From Mycetocola saprophilus (GTDB taxonomy: Bacteria; Actinomycetota; Actinomycetes; Actinomycetales; Microbacteriaceae), in contig NZ_JOEC01000002.1 of assembly GCF_000718085.1 (NCBI RefSeq), positions 930,001-994,000 of the forward strand: 64,000 nt of DNA. Direction: 5' to 3'. A program made the translations under genes and the position numbers. The notes beneath the pieces are model-generated. The model was not told the DNA's origin and did no database searches. It saw nothing but the letters and a program-made list of their open reading frames with translations. Of this stretch, positions 16,516 through 23,998 are shown piece after piece; position 1 is the first letter of the stretch; each line of letters starts with the position of its first letter.

Positions 16516-17955
16516 GTGACCGATTCGCAGCTCGCCGTCATCGTTCTCGCCGCAGGACAGGGCACCCGGATGAAGTCCCGTACCCCGAAGGTTCTGCACC
16601 CGCTGGGTGGCCGCACCGTTGTGGGTCACGTCATCGAAGCGGCGCGCCGCCTGGAGGCCGCCCACGTTCTTGCCGTGGTGCGCCACGAGCGCGACCTGGT
16701 GGCCGCCTCGATCACCGAACAGCTTCCCGAAACCATCATCGTGGATCAGGACGAGGTTCCCGGCACCGGTCGTGCGGTGGAGCTCGCCGTCGCGGCGCTG
16801 CCCGAGGGCTTCGCCGGCGACGTGCTGGTGCTCAACGGCGATGTGCCGCTGCTGACCGCCGACACCCTGGCCGACCTGATCGCCGATCACCGCGGCACCG
16901 GGGCCTCGGCCACCATCCTGTCGGCCGTCCTCGACGACGCCACCGGCTACGGCCGGATCATCCGCACCGAGGCCGGCGACCTGGACCGGATTGTCGAGCA
17001 CAAGGATGCCAACGAGAACGAGCTGGCCTCCCGCGAGATCAACGCCGGCATCTACCTCTTTGGTCTGGCCGCGCTGCGCGAGCAGCTCGCCGCGCTGACC
17101 ACCGACAACGCCCAGGGCGAGAAGTACGTGACCGACGTGCTCGGCCTGCTGCGCGCCGCCGGTTCGGCGATCGCCGCGCTTCCGGTGAGCGACGCCTGGG
17201 AGGTGGAGGGCATCAACGACCGCGTGCAGCTCGCCGCCGCCGCCGCCCGCCTGAACACCGTGACCATCGAGCGCTGGCAGCGTGCCGGGGTGACCGTCCA
17301 GGACCCGCGCACCACCTGGATCGACGTCCAGGCCACGCTGGCCCCCGATGTGACCCTGAAGCCCGGCACGCAGATCCTCGGACCCAGCGTGATCGAGAGC
17401 GACGCCGTGATCGGCCCGGACACGACCCTGTTTGCCGTCGAGGTGGGCGAGGGAGCCGAGGTCAAGCGCACCGAGGCCAGCCACAGCGTGATCGGCGCCG
17501 GCGCGACCGTGGGCCCGTTCACCTTCCTGCGTCCCGGGACCATCCTGGGGGCAAATGGCAAGATCGGCGGCTTCGTCGAGACCAAGAACGCCAAGATCGG
17601 CGCGGGCTCCAAGGTCCCGCACCTTTCCTATGTGGGCGACGCCACCATCGGTGAGGAAACCAACATCGGGGCCGGCACAATCTTCGCCAATTACGACGGC
17701 GTGAACAAGGCCGCATCCACCGTGGGATCCCATGTTCGGATTGGATCGCACAGTGTGGTCGTCGCTCCGGTTACAATTGGAGACGGTGCGTACTCGGGTG
17801 CGGGCACCGTGGTCCGGAAAGATGTTCCGGCCGGGAGCCTCGCCATCAACGTTTCACCGCAGCGCAACCTCGAGGGCTGGACCGAATCCAAGCGTCCCGG
17901 AAGCGCGGCGGCACTGGCGGCAGAGGCCGCCAATTCCCCCACAGCAAATAACTGA
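16516..17955 (+). CDS. glmU: Bifunctional N-acetylglucosamine-1-phosphate uridyltransferase / glucosamine-1-phosphate acetyltransferase
   Basis: 479 aa cytosolic enzyme making UDP-GlcNAc for the cell wall. The N-terminal uridyltransferase has VIVLAAGQGTRMKS and later VLNGDVPLLT; the C-terminal half is a left-handed beta-helix of hexapeptide repeats (for example IGAGATVGPFTFLRPGTIL), holding the acetyltransferase. GTG start with AGAAAGGAA upstream. prs follows after 39 nt, and both probably share a promoter. The C-terminal tail (LAAEAANSPTANN) is poorly conserved. Confidence 0.97.
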   Translation: MTDSQLAVIVLAAGQGTRMKSRTPKVLHPLGGRTVVGHVIEAARRLEAAHVLAVVRHERDLVAASITEQLPETIIVDQDEVPGTGRAVELAVAALPEGFAGDVLVLNGDVPLLTADTLADLIADHRGTGASATILSAVLDDATGYGRIIRTEAGDLDRIVEHKDANENELASREINAGIYLFGLAALREQLAALTTDNAQGEKYVTDVLGLLRAAGSAIAALPVSDAWEVEGINDRVQLAAAAARLNTVTIERWQRAGVTVQDPRTTWIDVQATLAPDVTLKPGTQILGPSVIESDAVIGPDTTLFAVEVGEGAEVKRTEASHSVIGAGATVGPFTFLRPGTILGANGKIGGFVETKNAKIGAGSKVPHLSYVGDATIGEETNIGAGTIFANYDGVNKAASTVGSHVRIGSHSVVVAPVTIGDGAYSGAGTVVRKDVPAGSLAINVSPQRNLEGWTESKRPGSAAALAAEAANSPTANN

Positions 17956-17994
17956 ATAACGCGAAACGTCGGTCAAGACCGGCAGGAAGCAGGA

Positions 17995-18975
17995 GTGGTG
18001 TCCGGCATTAAAACGAATGGTCAGAAGCGTCTGGTTCTGGTCGCGGGTCGCTCGCACCCCGAGCTCGCTGAGGCAGTAGCCGAGGCGCTCGGGTCCGAGC
18101 TTGTCCCGACCGACGCTCGTACCTTCGCCAACGGTGAGATCTACGCGCGGTTCGATGAGAGCGTGCGTGGTTGTGATGCGTTTGTCATCCAGTCTCACAC
18201 CGCTCCGATCAACGAGTGGCTGATGGAGCAGCTGATCATGGTCGACGCGCTCAAGCGTGCCTCCGCAAAGCGGATCACCGTGGTCGCTCCGTTCTACCCC
18301 TACGCACGTCAGGACAAGAAGGGCCGCGGCCGCGAGCCGATCTCGGCTCGCCTCGTCGCCGACCTGTTCAAGACCGCCGGCGCCGACCGCATCATGTCGG
18401 TGGACCTGCACGCCTCGCAGATCCAGGGCTTCTTCGACGGCCCGGTGGACCACCTGTTCGCGATGCCGGTGCTGCTGGAGCACTTCCGTGCCTCGCTGGA
18501 CCGCTCCGAGCTGACCGTGGTGTCCCCGGACATGGGCCGCGTGCGCGTGGCCGACATGTGGAGTGACCAGCTGGATGCGCCGCTGGCGATCATCCACAAG
18601 CGTCGCGACCCGCTGGTGGCCAACCAGGTCACCGTGCACGAGATCGTTGGTAACGTCGAGGGTCGCGTCTGCCTCCTGGTGGACGACATGATCGACACCG
18701 GCGGAACCATCGTCAAGGCCGCCCAGGCGCTCAAGGACAACGGTGCAACCCGCGTGATCGTGGCCGCAACCCACGCCGTGTTCTCGGACCCGGCCAGCGA
18801 GATCCTGCAGTCGGCCTGCGTGGACGAGGTTGTGGTGACCGACACCCTGCCGATCCCCGAGCACAAGCGCTTCGACACCCTCACGATCCTCCCGATCGCC
18901 CCGCTGCTGGCGCGTGCGATCCACGAGGTCTTCGAGGATGGTTCGGTTACCTCGATGTTCGATGGTGCCGCCTAG
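17995..18975 (+). CDS. prs: Ribose-phosphate pyrophosphokinase
   Basis: 326 aa class I PRPP synthase, which makes PRPP from ribose-5-phosphate and ATP for nucleotide, His and Trp synthesis. The flexible loop FYPYARQDKKGRGREPIS, the Mg site VDLHASQIQGFF and the PRPP loop LLVDDMIDTGGTI are all present. The GTG at 17995 has AGGAG 5 nt upstream; a second GTG follows at once. It is the last gene before a strong terminator. Confidence 0.97.
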   Translation: MVSGIKTNGQKRLVLVAGRSHPELAEAVAEALGSELVPTDARTFANGEIYARFDESVRGCDAFVIQSHTAPINEWLMEQLIMVDALKRASAKRITVVAPFYPYARQDKKGRGREPISARLVADLFKTAGADRIMSVDLHASQIQGFFDGPVDHLFAMPVLLEHFRASLDRSELTVVSPDMGRVRVADMWSDQLDAPLAIIHKRRDPLVANQVTVHEIVGNVEGRVCLLVDDMIDTGGTIVKAAQALKDNGATRVIVAATHAVFSDPASEILQSACVDEVVVTDTLPIPEHKRFDTLTILPIAPLLARAIHEVFEDGSVTSMFDGAA

Positions 18976-18987
18976 CCTCTAGCCGCA

Positions 18988-19028
18988 GCACAAACGCCTC
19001 CCGCTCATCGAGCGGGAGGCGTTTGTGC
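18988..19028. terminator. Bidirectional terminator after prs
   Basis: 18-bp perfect stem (18988-19005 with 19011-19028), between prs and the convergent small membrane gene. Confidence 0.88.
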
Positions 19029-19055
19029 GTCTGCTGTGCTTGTGTGGCGGGGTAG

Positions 19056-19328
19056 TTAGTCCGCGAGTTCCGCCGCGGGCACGACTGCGACCGCCGGTAC
19101 CACGCCGCCGCGCCGAGAAAGGATGCTGCCACGCGCGCGAATCAGGCTGGGGACCACCAGATAAACGGCCAGGGGAACCACGGCCGCGGTCAATACCAGC
19201 GTGCGCAACGGCAGTGGCCAGCCCGTGGAGATGGGTTCGAGGGCGAACGAGCCGAGGGTGACCAGGGGGAAGATGGCGAGCCAGGTGAGCAGTGCGCGGA
19301 CGTGGGTCGAGGGCGGTTTCTGTGACAT
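19056..19328 (-). CDS. Small two-helix membrane protein of unknown function
   Basis: 90 aa with two membrane helices (LLTWLAIFPLVTLGSFAL and LRTLVLTAAVVPLAVYLVV) joined by a short loop, and a basic cytoplasmic segment. No catalytic motif is seen. It is divergent from a TetR regulator with two matching operators between them, so it is very probably that regulator's target. Proteins of this size and layout commonly pair with TetR genes in actinobacteria; function unknown. Confidence 0.7.
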   Translation of the reverse strand: MSQKPPSTHVRALLTWLAIFPLVTLGSFALEPISTGWPLPLRTLVLTAAVVPLAVYLVVPSLIRARGSILSRRGGVVPAVAVVPAAELAD

Positions 19329-19336
19329 TAGATAAT

Positions 19337-19356
19337 CTCCAACTGTTTGGTTGCAG
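19337..19356. promoter_or_regulatory. TetR operator 1
   Basis: Contains CAAC-TGTTT-GGTTG, an imperfect palindrome 9 bp before the start of the small membrane gene. It resembles operator 2. Confidence 0.6.
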
Positions 19357-19384
19357 ATTTGACTGTAGTGGTCCAGACGTCAAA

Positions 19385-19404
19385 CTGCAACCGTTTGGTT
19401 GGAG
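19385..19404. promoter_or_regulatory. TetR operator 2
   Basis: CAACC-GTTT-GGTTG palindrome, 4 bp upstream of the TetR -10 hexamer, where a bound repressor would block the promoter. Confidence 0.65.
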
Positions 19405-19408
19405 TTGC

Positions 19409-19414
19409 TAGGAT
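19409..19414 (+). promoter_or_regulatory. -10 hexamer of the TetR gene, leaderless type
   Basis: TAGGAT, 6 nt before the ATG at 19421; operator 2 covers the spacer and -35 region. Confidence 0.55.
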
Positions 19415-19420
19415 GGGGGC

Positions 19421-20053
19421 ATGGCCTGGGATACCGAACGCACACAAACGCTTCTGCTCGACGCGGCTACCGCCTGCTTTAGCGAGTCCGGTCTGGCCGG
19501 TACGCGGATCGACGCCATCGCCCGGGCCGCCGGGGTCAATAAGGAGCGCATCTACACGTACTTCGGCAATAAGGAGGCGCTGTTTGAGACCGTTCTCTCG
19601 CGGGAGCTGGAGACCTTCGTGGCCCAGGTTCATGTATCCGGCGTGGGTGCGGAGGCCGTGGGAGAGTATGCGGGGGCGTTTTTTGATCGCTTCCGGGAGA
19701 GCCCGCATCTGCCCCGACTGCTTGCCTGGGAGGGTCTTGAGCGTGCCGACTCGCGGATGGGTGGGAACACGCGACTGCAGAACTGTGTGGCCAAGGTGGA
19801 TACGCTCGGCGATGCCCTGCCGGGTGTCTCCCGTGGGGCAACCGCGCAGCTGCTGCTGAGCATCATCATGCTGGCTGCCGCGTGGTGGACCATGCCGCAG
19901 ATGAATCGGTTGGTGCTCGCGGGGAGCGAGGGGACCCAGGACGATCCGATCACGGCGGCCGATCGGTTTGGGCGCGAGCGTCATCGCCGGGAGGCGCTGG
20001 TGGTTCAGGCGACCGGGGCGGCGCGCGAGCTGCTGGCGGCGAGTGCCGCCTAG
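19421..20053 (+). CDS. TetR family transcriptional regulator
   Basis: 210 aa. N-terminal HTH with TRIDAIARAAGVNKERIYTYF, the classic TetR recognition helix, then a helical ligand domain that ends in a hydrophobic segment (LLLSIIMLAAAWWTM). It is divergent from a 90 aa membrane protein, with one operator near each start. The ligand is unknown. Confidence 0.9.
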   Translation: MAWDTERTQTLLLDAATACFSESGLAGTRIDAIARAAGVNKERIYTYFGNKEALFETVLSRELETFVAQVHVSGVGAEAVGEYAGAFFDRFRESPHLPRLLAWEGLERADSRMGGNTRLQNCVAKVDTLGDALPGVSRGATAQLLLSIIMLAAAWWTMPQMNRLVLAGSEGTQDDPITAADRFGRERHRREALVVQATGAARELLAASAA

Positions 20054-20079
20054 CCGTATCGAAGCTCGGCTTCGGGGCG

Positions 20080-20085
20080 TATCCT
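20080..20085 (+). promoter_or_regulatory. -10 hexamer of the glutaredoxin gene, leaderless type
   Basis: TATCCT, 6 nt before the ATG at 20092. Confidence 0.55.
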
Positions 20086-20091
20086 GGGTCC

Positions 20092-20364
20092 ATGACTTCC
20101 GAGACTGCCACCCAAACCCCCGCCGTGACGCTGTATGGTGCCGACTGGTGCCGCGACTGCGTGCGATCCAAGGCCCTGCTGGATTCCCGCGGGGTGTCCT
20201 ATACGTACGTGGACCTGGTCGCCGATGAAACCGGCGCCGATCGCGCGCACGCAATCTCCGGCCGGACCCAGATTCCGGTGATCGTGTTCCCCGATGGCAC
20301 GCATCAGGTGGAGCCGAGCGACCGTGACCTGGAGGCCAAGCTCACCGAGCTGGGCGTGCTCTAA
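20092..20364 (+). CDS. Glutaredoxin/mycoredoxin-like thiol oxidoreductase
   Basis: 90 aa thioredoxin-fold protein. YGADWCRDCVRSK gives the redox CxxC (WCRDC); the cis-Pro loop is RTQIPVIVFPDG and DG.. is followed by a short C-terminal helix. In actinobacteria such proteins are mycoredoxins that use mycothiol to reduce mixed disulfides. The start is fixed by the leaderless promoter. A canonical terminator follows. Confidence 0.85.
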   Translation: MTSETATQTPAVTLYGADWCRDCVRSKALLDSRGVSYTYVDLVADETGADRAHAISGRTQIPVIVFPDGTHQVEPSDRDLEAKLTELGVL

Positions 20365-20376
20365 CCGCGAATCTGC

Positions 20377-20469
20377 CATACCAGCCTTTCCCGCGCTGCG
20401 CATGCTTTCCCTATAAAGCATGCGCAGTTTTTTCTTTTCCGAGTCGCAATCACTCAACTGGTATGGTAG
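20377..20469. promoter_or_regulatory. Candidate hexuronate-regulator half-sites
   Basis: CCATACCAG (20377-20385) and CTGGTATGG (20458-20466) are inverted copies, the second 59 bp upstream of manD. They resemble halves of the TGGTATACCA operator of GntR-type hexuronate regulators. The first copy lies before the terminator, so only the second may matter. Confidence 0.35.
20396..20427 (+). terminator. Intrinsic terminator of the glutaredoxin gene
   Basis: 13-bp stem (20396-20408 with 20415-20427) followed by TTTTTTCTTTT. Confidence 0.92.
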
Positions 20470-20524
20470 TTTTCTTGTGGGCGGAATGACCGACCCGTCG
20501 CATCATCAAAGGAGTTGACCGCGC

Positions 20525-21763
20525 ATGCGTATCGCCAGTGCCGAAATCATCGTCACGAGTCCCGACCGGAACTTTGTCACGCTGAAGATCACCACCGAAG
20601 ACGGAATCACCGGCCTGGGTGACGCCACCCTGAACGGTCGCGAGCTGGCCGTGGTTGCCTACCTGCAGGAGCACGTAGTTCCGCTGCTGATCGGTGCCGA
20701 TGCGCACCGGATCGAAGACATGTGGCAGTTCCTGTACCGCGGGGCCTACTGGCGTCGTGGCCCGGTTACCATGGCCGCGATCGCCGCCGTGGACGTGGCG
20801 CTCTGGGACATCAAGGCTAAGGCCGCCGGCATGCCGCTCTACCAGCTGCTGGGTGGTGCCTCGCGCAACGGCCTGCTCGCCTACGGTCACGCCTCGGGCA
20901 AGACCATGCCCGAACTGTTTGACAGCATCCGCTCGCACCAGGAGCAGGGCTACCGGGCGATCCGCGTGCAGACCGGTGTTCCCGGCCTGAAGTCGATCTA
21001 CGGCATCGCCTCCAACGACACCTTCGACGCCAACACCGGCGTCCGCTACGACCACGAGCCCGCCCAGCGCGGTGCCTACCCGGCCGAGGAGGACTGGGAC
21101 ACCCGCGCCTACCTGCGCCACGTACCCACCGTGTTCGAGGCCGTGCGGAACGAGTTTGGTCCCGAGCTGCCGCTGCTGCACGACGGACACCACCGGATGA
21201 CCCCGATCCAGGCAGCCAAGCTGGGCAAGAGCCTCGAGCCCTACGACCTGTTCTGGCTCGAGGACTGCACCCCGGCCGAGAACCAGGAGGCCCTGCGCCT
21301 GGTCCGTCAGCACACCACGACCCCGCTGGCCATCGGTGAGATCTTCAACACCCAGTGGGACTACCAGCAGATCATCCGCGAACAGCTCATCGACTACGTG
21401 CGCTCGGCCGTGACCCACACCGGTGGTATCTCGCACCTCAAGAAGATCCTCGAGTACGCGGCTCAGTACCAGATCAAGTCCGGTATGCACGGACCGACCG
21501 ATATCTCCCCGGTGGGCATGGCCGCGGCCATGCACCTGGGCCTGTCGATCCATAACTTCGGTATCCAGGAGTACATGAAGCACGGTGCCAAGACCGACCA
21601 GGTCTTCGAGCAGTCCTTCACCTGGGAAAACGGCTTCCTGCACCCGGGTAACAAGCCGGGTCTGGGTGTCGAGCTCAACAAGGACGAGGCGGGCAAGTAC
21701 CCGTACGAGCAGGCCTACCTGCCCTATAACCGTCTGGCCGACGGCACCGTTCACGACTGGTAG
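20525..21763 (+). CDS. manD: D-mannonate dehydratase, enolase superfamily (ManD type)
   Basis: 412 aa. It dehydrates D-mannonate to 2-keto-3-deoxygluconate, the step after the fructuronate reductase encoded at 34.7-36.2 kb. The capping domain is followed by a barrel with LLHDGHHRM (Asp metal ligand and His), FWLEDCTP (Glu) and AIGEIFNT (Glu), and the catalytic His in SGMHGPTD. This is the ManD/RspA family, not the unrelated UxuA. Start ATG 20525 with AAGGAG upstream. Some RspA homologues have little or no dehydratase activity, so activity is likely, not certain. A GntR regulator follows. Confidence 0.87.
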   Translation: MRIASAEIIVTSPDRNFVTLKITTEDGITGLGDATLNGRELAVVAYLQEHVVPLLIGADAHRIEDMWQFLYRGAYWRRGPVTMAAIAAVDVALWDIKAKAAGMPLYQLLGGASRNGLLAYGHASGKTMPELFDSIRSHQEQGYRAIRVQTGVPGLKSIYGIASNDTFDANTGVRYDHEPAQRGAYPAEEDWDTRAYLRHVPTVFEAVRNEFGPELPLLHDGHHRMTPIQAAKLGKSLEPYDLFWLEDCTPAENQEALRLVRQHTTTPLAIGEIFNTQWDYQQIIREQLIDYVRSAVTHTGGISHLKKILEYAAQYQIKSGMHGPTDISPVGMAAAMHLGLSIHNFGIQEYMKHGAKTDQVFEQSFTWENGFLHPGNKPGLGVELNKDEAGKYPYEQAYLPYNRLADGTVHDW

Positions 21764-21885
21764 GTCGCCCTTTGCGGCCCCGTGCCGCCACCCGCACGAT
21801 GCCTCATTGTGCGGGCCCAGGATTCGATTGGCGGGTGTGGGTTTGCGCCGGGTGCACCCGCTAATCGAACAACTCTGTACACCCG

Positions 21886-21920
21886 AGGGCTCGGGATGCC
21901 GCACGGTATCCCGGGCCCTC
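21886..21920 (+). terminator. Hairpin after manD
   Basis: Near-perfect 13-bp stem (GAGGGCTCGGGAT with ATCCCGGGCCCTC), no T-run; just upstream of the GntR promoter. Confidence 0.5.
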
Positions 21921-21925
21921 CGGCC

Positions 21926-21931
21926 TAGGAT
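21926..21931 (+). promoter_or_regulatory. -10 hexamer of the GntR gene, leaderless type
   Basis: TAGGAT, 6 nt before the ATG at 21938. Confidence 0.55.
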
Positions 21932-21937
21932 TGAGCC

Positions 21938-22630
21938 ATGACCTCCTCCACCGCTTCGGCACCACGTGCGTCCGCGCGGTCGATCGCCTACACCGAGATC
22001 CGCGAGCGGGTGATCCGCGGCACCTACGCTCCGGGCACCGGACTGAGCGAGGCCGATCTGGCCGGTGAGCTCGGGGTGAGCCGTCAGCCCGTGCGTGAGG
22101 CGCTGCTGCTGGTCGCTCAGGAGGGGCTCGTCGAGGTGCGCCCGCAGAGCGGGACCTACGTGGCGCGGATCGACTCGGCGGTGGTGCGCCAGGCGCAGTT
22201 CATCCGCGAGGCCATCGAGCTGGCCTCGCTCGAGGCCTGCCGCGATCGCGTGGGGGAGGCCCAGATTACGCAGCTTCGCGACATTATCGCCCGGCAGCGC
22301 GAGGTCGAGGATCCCGAGGACTTCTACCCGCTGGATGAGGAGTTCCACCGTGCGCTCCTGGGCATCCCCGGGCACGAAACCGCCTGGGCAACCGTCGCCG
22401 GTGCCAAGGGGCACCTCGACCGCGTGCGCTATCACGGGCTGACCGGATTCCGCTCGGTCGCCGAGTATATCCGCGACCACGAGCGCATCGTCGACGCCCT
22501 CGAATCCGGTAGCATCCCCGGAGCCGCCGCCGAGCTGCGCTCCCACCTCCGCTTTGTCCTGATCGACCTCGACGGCCTGGAACGCAGCCACCCCGAGTAC
22601 GTCGATCCGGTGGGCCCCGCTCGGCGCTAA
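21938..22630 (+). CDS. GntR family regulator, FCD type, probably of manD
   Basis: 230 aa. The winged HTH has LSEADLAGELGVSRQPVREA; the FCD domain has the conserved Asp/His metal set (PLDEEFHRALLGIPGH, YIRDHERIVDALE). Related UxuR/ExuR regulators answer to hexuronates. Its place 175 bp after manD and the TGGTATGG element before manD suggest control of mannonate use; inferred. Confidence 0.85.
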   Translation: MTSSTASAPRASARSIAYTEIRERVIRGTYAPGTGLSEADLAGELGVSRQPVREALLLVAQEGLVEVRPQSGTYVARIDSAVVRQAQFIREAIELASLEACRDRVGEAQITQLRDIIARQREVEDPEDFYPLDEEFHRALLGIPGHETAWATVAGAKGHLDRVRYHGLTGFRSVAEYIRDHERIVDALESGSIPGAAAELRSHLRFVLIDLDGLERSHPEYVDPVGPARR

Positions 22631-22680
22631 GGGGCGTTCACTGGTCGTTCCCACCGCATCCGGTGTGCAGGAAGGTTCCT

Positions 22681-22696
22681 CCACATAGGCGTCTGT
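22681..22696. promoter_or_regulatory. Motif shared by the two TM-GAF loci (copy A)
   Basis: CCACATAGGCGTCTGT. Copy B at 52411 reads CCACATAGGCAACTGT, 14 of 16 identical, also upstream of a TM-GAF gene. The spacing to the start differs (about 80 versus 18 bp). It may be chance or a shared control site. Confidence 0.3.
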
Positions 22697-22777
22697 AGAC
22701 CATGTTCTCCACAGAACCTGCCGTTCTCACTGCACAGCTCTTCTGCCGCAGAGGATTGTGAATGGAGGTGATGTGTG

Positions 22778-23554
22778 ATGATACCTAAGACGGGCAATAT
22801 GCGTGCGGCAGTGCTGCGCTTTCTGCTGTCGCCGTTTGCCGAGGCGCTGACCTGCGTCGCCATTCTCTTCGGCGGGATGAGCATCTCCACCGCTCGTGGG
22901 GAACCTGTTTTTCTGTTCCTCGGTGGCATGCTGATCGCGATCGGTGTGTGCCCGCTGCTGGTACGCGGGTTCCAGCCCTCGGTCGAAGGCAACCTGTTTC
23001 GCATTGCGACGGCACAGACGGGCGATACCTTGACGCTGCTCCGCAGTACGGTTCGCCTGGCCACCGAGCTGGTTGTGATTTCGCCCGCGACTCGATCACG
23101 ACTCGGAAAGAATTACCTCGAAGACACCGTTTTCAGGCTGTGGCGCACGCGATTCCGCGGGGACTCACGAGTGGGCATCGTCCTCTATGTCCTCAGCGAG
23201 GATGGGCAATTCTGGAAACCGCAGGTGGGAGTCGGTGCCGGAATTTCCGGTGCACGGCTGCCGCCGATGCGCGTGCGGGGGCTCTCCCCGCTGGGCTGGA
23301 TCGGCGAGATCACGCGGGAGAACACGGAAGGCGTCGTGAGATCACGGCACCGGCGAGACTCCGAACTGGTCATCCCTCTCCGCGCCCCCGACCGCGTTCT
23401 CGGTGCTCTGCGCATCATGGGGGTTACGGCGAACGATCACTCAAAAGAATTCCACGTAGCGTTGATGCCATACGCGGAAGCCATTGAATTTGCGATCGTC
23501 GCCGCGGAGCATCGGTCAATCGAAAGCAGGAAGAACACGGGAGGAAGATCATGA
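22778..23554 (+). CDS. Two-helix membrane protein with C-terminal GAF-like domain (locus A)
   Basis: 258 aa. Two N-terminal membrane helices (FAEALTCVAILFGG and VFLFLGGMLIAIGVCPLLV), a linking helix, then a soluble alpha/beta domain whose end (LVIPLRAPDRVLGALRIMGV, then ALMPYAEAIEFAIV) has the shape of a GAF fold. It looks like a membrane-bound sensor without an output domain. GGAGGTGAT lies 5 nt before ATG 22778, a very strong RBS. The next small gene overlaps its stop by 4 nt. A similar protein occurs at 52444-53292. Function unknown. Confidence 0.65.
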   Translation: MIPKTGNMRAAVLRFLLSPFAEALTCVAILFGGMSISTARGEPVFLFLGGMLIAIGVCPLLVRGFQPSVEGNLFRIATAQTGDTLTLLRSTVRLATELVVISPATRSRLGKNYLEDTVFRLWRTRFRGDSRVGIVLYVLSEDGQFWKPQVGVGAGISGARLPPMRVRGLSPLGWIGEITRENTEGVVRSRHRRDSELVIPLRAPDRVLGALRIMGVTANDHSKEFHVALMPYAEAIEFAIVAAEHRSIESRKNTGGRS

Positions 23555-23757
23555 GTAACGTCTACGAGCAGCAGCCCGAACCGCAGACGCCGGCACGGGA
23601 ACCATACTGGGCCGACCATGACACGGCACGGGATTTTAGCGAGGCTATTGAGCGTCAGGTTGCCGCGGGCATGCGCGCCATTGCGCTGGATATTCTCCAT
23701 CTGCGTTGGCGTGGACTCCGCAAGCGCCATGGGATTCACCCCAGTCAGCTTCAGTAG
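23551..23757 (+). CDS. Small protein coupled to the TM-GAF gene (locus A)
   Basis: 68 aa, no membrane segment. Acidic and proline-rich start, then an amphipathic helix (DFSEAIERQVAAGMRAIALD) and a basic tail (LRWRGLRKRHGIHP). It overlaps the previous stop by ATGA, so the two are translated together and probably act together. No family recognised. Confidence 0.6.
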   Translation: MSNVYEQQPEPQTPAREPYWADHDTARDFSEAIERQVAAGMRAIALDILHLRWRGLRKRHGIHPSQLQ

Positions 23758-23906
23758 CCCGCGGGCCACGAGAGCGCAGCGCACCGGATAAGGAAACGTG
23801 TGGGGGGCTAGCTCGCCTACCTCTTTGACTGTGTGCCGGCTCGGCGAATAAGTGGGGCCCCGAACACTCCAATTCCACAAGAACGAGCTGAGTTCGGGAA
23901 CAAAAA

Positions 23907-23936
23907 CGCGGCCCCGCCCGATGGGGCGAGGCCGCG
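23907..23936 (-). terminator. Terminator of gnd
   Basis: GC-rich hairpin with outer CGCGGC/GCCGCG and inner CGCCC/GGGCG arms, followed on the minus strand by GTTTTTG. It lies 62 bp after the gnd stop. Confidence 0.75.
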
Positions 23937-23998
23937 AGATTACCCGTTTGCCGGTTCCGGAACCTGGAACCGGCAGCCGAGGGTGAGGAGAACCGGAA

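Noticed and set aside
20450..22684. Large leftward gene opposite manD
   Set aside because: A long open frame on the other strand is expected in high-GC DNA; it mirrors manD and the GntR gene codon by codon and has no known domain or RBS.
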